Source: CBDFKY01 sp965248995 (GTDB lineage Bacteria; Pseudomonadota; Alphaproteobacteria; Rickettsiales; UBA998). Taken from it: DNA of 64,000 nucleotides. Where the stretch lies: positions 186,001 to 250,000 of the forward strand of contig CBDFKY010000022.1 of assembly GCA_965248995.1 (NCBI GenBank). The letters run 5' to 3'. Of the stretch, positions 61,565-64,000 are shown in pieces; the stretch's first letter is position 1, and each line of letters begins with the position of its first letter. The translations under genes and the position numbers were made by a program. The notes under the pieces were generated by a model. It saw nothing but the letters and a program-made list of their open reading frames with translations. It did no database searches and had not been told where the DNA came from.

Positions 61565-62830
61565 GTGAAGGGGTTATTGCGGATTGTTACGGTCGGGCTG
61601 CTGGTGTTGGGGAACGTTCCGGCTGCCCTGGCCGCAGGAGAGAAGGATTTCTCCGTGGCGGCGGTGGTGGGCGATCATATCATCACCCGTTACGACATCA
61701 GCCAGCGCATCCGCTTCATCATCGCCACCACCGGCCTCAAGCCCGACCCTACGACGCTCAATACCCTGTTTCCGAGAGTAATGAACACGCTGATCGATGA
61801 ACAGCTGGAACGTCAGGAAACGTCGCGCAACCATGTCGACGTAAGCCAAGAGGAGATTGACGCCGCCATCGCCCGTATCGAGCAGGACAGCAAACGCCCC
61901 GCCGGAAGCCTGCAGGCGTTCCTGGATGAAGCGGGGATCGACAAGGCGACGCTGAACGCGCAGCTCTCCGCCCAGATCGGCTGGGGAAAGCTGATGCAGA
62001 AGCGGATCGTGCCGACGCTCAACATCAGCGAGCAGGAAATGTCCCGCGCCATCGAGCAGAACATGCAGGCGGAAAGCAAGGTGGAGGAAGTCAAGATCGC
62101 CTCCCTGATCCTGGCGAATGCGCAAGGGACGGACGACGCGAAGACGAAAGCGCTGGCCGAACAGGTCGTCAAGGATCTGCGGGGCGGAGCGCGGTTCGAA
62201 GCCGTGGCCCGCCAGCTGACCACTCCGCAGTTGACCACGATCAGCCCGACCTGGGTGCCGCTGCGTCAACTGAACAAGAACGTCGCCGCCATGATCGCGC
62301 CGTTGACGCCGCCCGCCATCGCGGACCCGGTGCGTATCCCTGCAGGGTACCAGATCCTGCTGTTCGAGGAACGGCGCGTGACGCAGTTCGATACCAACGC
62401 GGAAGGCATGTTCAAGGAAATCGTCCTGAACCTTCCCAATGACGCCGGGAAAAAAGAAGTGGACGTGCTGATGAGCATCGCCCGCGACGTACGCAAAAAC
62501 GCCGGAAGCTGCGCCTCCAAAAACATCGCCGGGCTGGAGGAGTTGGACGGGCTGGATTTCAAGGTGGATTATACCCGCACCAGCTTCAACGAAATCTCCG
62601 CCGAAGTGCTGCCGTTGGTACGGGGATTGAAAGTAGGAGAAACGTCCGAACCGTTCGCCACCCCGGAGGGCATCCGCCTGTTGCAGCTTTGTGAAAAGAC
62701 AGTGCTTCCTGCGAAAGCGCCGGACCGCGACAAGCTGGAGCGCAAACTGAAAGCGGAAAAGTTCACGCTGGAATCCTTGAGGGCATTGCGTGATTTGAGA
62801 CGGGACGCGTATATCGATATACGTATCTAA
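61565..62830 (+). CDS. surA: periplasmic chaperone / peptidyl-prolyl isomerase SurA
   Basis: 421 residues from GTG 61565, chosen because GAGG lies 7 nt upstream; a TTG 6 bp earlier is weaker. A signal peptide (LLRIVTVGLLVLGNVPAALA) precedes VAAVVGDHIITRYDISQRIR, the SurA N-terminal helical domain. One parvulin-like domain is around residues 170-275 (VEEVKIASLILAN, VARQLTTPQ) and a second is degenerate. It helps outer-membrane proteins fold. Usual neighbours pdxA and rsmA are absent, but gmk, a known neighbour in alphaproteobacteria, is next. Confidence 0.85.
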   Translation: MKGLLRIVTVGLLVLGNVPAALAAGEKDFSVAAVVGDHIITRYDISQRIRFIIATTGLKPDPTTLNTLFPRVMNTLIDEQLERQETSRNHVDVSQEEIDAAIARIEQDSKRPAGSLQAFLDEAGIDKATLNAQLSAQIGWGKLMQKRIVPTLNISEQEMSRAIEQNMQAESKVEEVKIASLILANAQGTDDAKTKALAEQVVKDLRGGARFEAVARQLTTPQLTTISPTWVPLRQLNKNVAAMIAPLTPPAIADPVRIPAGYQILLFEERRVTQFDTNAEGMFKEIVLNLPNDAGKKEVDVLMSIARDVRKNAGSCASKNIAGLEELDGLDFKVDYTRTSFNEISAEVLPLVRGLKVGETSEPFATPEGIRLLQLCEKTVLPAKAPDRDKLERKLKAEKFTLESLRALRDLRRDAYIDIRI

Positions 62831-62840
62831 TCGTTAAATT

Positions 62841-62867
62841 AAAAAAAACACTGTTTAAAACAGTGTG
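62841..62867 (-). terminator. intrinsic terminator of the small exported-protein gene
   Basis: On the minus strand ACACTGTTTTAAACAGTGT forms a 9-bp stem followed by eight T. It begins next to the stop codon at 62868. It can also act after surA, though the plus-strand side has no T run. Confidence 0.8.
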
Positions 62868-63104
62868 TTAACGTTTAAAATTTTCTACGCACCATGTTTC
62901 TCCCTGATGGGGATTAGGGGCGTAGTATTTTACCGGCCTTCCACATCTTGCGATGCAGACGCTTTCTTGAAAAGCGTTATAGATCCGGTAGCTATCAAAC
63001 CTCAAGCATGTTATTGGCTGTTGTCGGGCGGAAACTGCCGAAATGCCAATAACAACTGGAGAAATGAAAGCAAGTGCGACGGTAAAGAAGCGTAAAGGTT
63101 TCAT
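62868..63104 (-). CDS. small exported Cys-containing protein, unknown
   Basis: 78 residues from ATG 63104. MKPLRFFTVALAFISPVVIG followed by ISAVSA is a signal peptide with a cleavage-type AxA end. The mature part of about 52 residues has four Cys (ITCLRF, SVCIARCGRP, ETWCVENF), suggesting a disulphide-stabilised periplasmic or secreted peptide. The stop abuts a strong terminator. No family recognised. The stretch 63105-63358 between this gene and gmk holds no gene and no clear element. Confidence 0.55.
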   Translation of the reverse strand: MKPLRFFTVALAFISPVVIGISAVSARQQPITCLRFDSYRIYNAFQESVCIARCGRPVKYYAPNPHQGETWCVENFKR

Positions 63105-63358
63105 GGAACTGATGACTAAACAACGAACAGGTAACATAATTAAGTATTATTGGTACTTCGTCAAGATATTTTGAAGGTCATTAAAGGGAGATGCCTGATG
63201 ATACGTACGGGCGGCCGAAAACATTTCATTATCCAAGTATGAAAATATAGGTAACATACGCTTCAAAAATGCGCGGTTACAAAAAATCACTTATAGTGGT
63301 CGATAGGAAAACCATATATTTCGACCAGTGAAGCATTTAAACGGCTGAAAGGCTAGAC

Positions 63359-64000
63359 TTAATACCCCAGTGTTTTCGCTTCCGTGAACAACCCGTCCAC
63401 GAATTCATGCAAGGTAGTCTGGCGCTGGCGGCGACGGCGCTCGGCATAAAGTATATGCGTGATGCGGGCGAGCGTCGCGTCCAGGTCCTTGTTGACCACC
63501 ACGTAATCATATTCGTTCCAGTGAGCGATTTCATTGGCCGCCCGCTCCATGCGGAAACGTACCGTTTCATCGCTGTCCGATGCACGATTGCGCAGGCGGG
63601 CTTCCAGTTCCCGCATGGAAGGAGGAAGGATGAAAATGCTTACCAGATCCTCCCGGCAGCATCCCGCCAGCTGATGGGTACCCTGCCAGTCGATGTCGAA
63701 CAGCACGTCGATGCCCGCATCCAGTGAATGATGGACGAACGCGGCGGGCGTCCCGTAGCTGTGATTGAACACGCGGGCATGTTCCAGCAACTCACCCTCT
63801 TTCGCCTGTTCGTCGAACTGGGCCTGGCTGGCGAAAAAATAATCCACCCCTTCCGTCTCACCGGAACGCGGAGGGCGCGTAGTGATGGAAGTAGACATCT
63901 TGATGCCGTTTTCCTGGGCGAGCAGGCGGCGGGAAAGCGTCGTTTTCCCGGCTCCCGACGGAGAGGAAAGCACGAACATGAACCCGCGGCGGAACCCACC
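63359..64000 (-). CDS. gmk: guanylate kinase (partial, 5' end outside window)
   Basis: Phosphorylates GMP to GDP. FVLSSPSGAGKTTLSRRLL is the P-loop; also present are MSTSITTRPPRSGETEGVDY, the GMP-binding region, and VLFDIDWQGTHQLAG. An ATG at 63979 could start a protein of 206 residues, but the frame stays open upstream to the window edge with GFRRG immediately before the Met, matching the conserved RRGxxxVLSSPSG of Gmk, so the true start is beyond 64000. C-terminus complete. Confidence 0.93.
   Translation of the reverse strand, partial: GGFRRGFMFVLSSPSGAGKTTLSRRLLAQENGIKMSTSITTRPPRSGETEGVDYFFASQAQFDEQAKEGELLEHARVFNHSYGTPAAFVHHSLDAGIDVLFDIDWQGTHQLAGCCREDLVSIFILPPSMRELEARLRNRASDSDETVRFRMERAANEIAHWNEYDYVVVNKDLDATLARITHILYAERRRRQRQTTLHEFVDGLFTEAKTLGY

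Noticed and set aside
63359..63979. Complete gmk starting at ATG 63979
   Set aside because: The conserved residues just upstream (RRG) remain in frame to the window edge, so the gene is partial here.

Overview
The window looks like chromosomal DNA of an alphaproteobacterium. The evidence is an alpha-style dnaK-dnaJ pair behind a CTTG-N18-CTACATT heat-shock promoter, a divergent ftsE / MJ0042 zinc-finger / hpt neighbourhood, GlnB with the Tyr51 uridylylation site next to a type I GlnA with the adenylylation Tyr, a rpsL-rpsG-fusA cluster, HemW, EttA, GreA, SurA and Gmk. No rRNA operon, CRISPR array or prophage is present. Species cannot be named from sequence alone; several large Ala/Gly-rich proteins with glycine-zipper segments and no recognisable family would fit a host- or prey-associated lineage, but that is inference.

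Layout. 1-7.9 kb: partial GDSL esterase, mutY (with an in-frame palindromic insertion), a secreted propeller+RTX protein, a double-palindrome repeat, an SMR transporter, a small exported protein, lpdA and hemW. 8-16.4 kb: serine acetyltransferase, two unknown Ala-rich proteins, and the biotin genes bioH, bioC and bioD interrupted by an antisense ChaN/Tiki-like protein, then an RDD membrane protein and a small Trp-rich protein. 16.5-20.3 kb: pyrD, a ThDP-dependent 2-oxoacid decarboxylase and a CbiB/AmpE-like membrane protein. 20.3-24.8 kb: a decayed island next to the 3' end of tRNA-Trp, with an IS630-type element sitting between two palindromes, a frameshifted ORF, a broken RTX gene carrying an IS5-family copy, and a hicB-hicA toxin-antitoxin pair.

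24.8-35.5 kb: fusA, rpsG, rpsL (reverse strand), an M23 endopeptidase, xseA, purD, murD and serS. 35.5-41.1 kb: a compact heat-shock operon dnaK-dnaJ-dapB-def-fmt whose last four genes overlap or nearly touch. 41.2-44.8 kb: glnA and glnB separated by an AT-rich orphan gene with its own promoter and terminator, then sixA and an unknown protein. 44.9-51.7 kb: ettA, ftsE without ftsX, zinc-finger protein, hpt, another large unknown protein and a GmhA-like SIS protein with an extra N-terminal region and a poly-A frame break. 51.7-61 kb: CHASE2 adenylate cyclase, TPR/beta-barrel protein, leuD, ceramidase-like membrane protein, then an AlgX/J-AlgF-Sel1 set resembling polysaccharide O-acetylation machinery. 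61-64 kb: greA, surA, a small exported protein and the 3' part of gmk.

The most interesting leads are the family of double-palindrome repeats (three places, one split by an IS), the in-frame repeat insertions in mutY and murD, homopolymer frame breaks, altered catalytic positions in the GDSL esterase and MutY, the unknown Ala/Gly-rich proteins, and the ceramidase-plus-Alg cassette.
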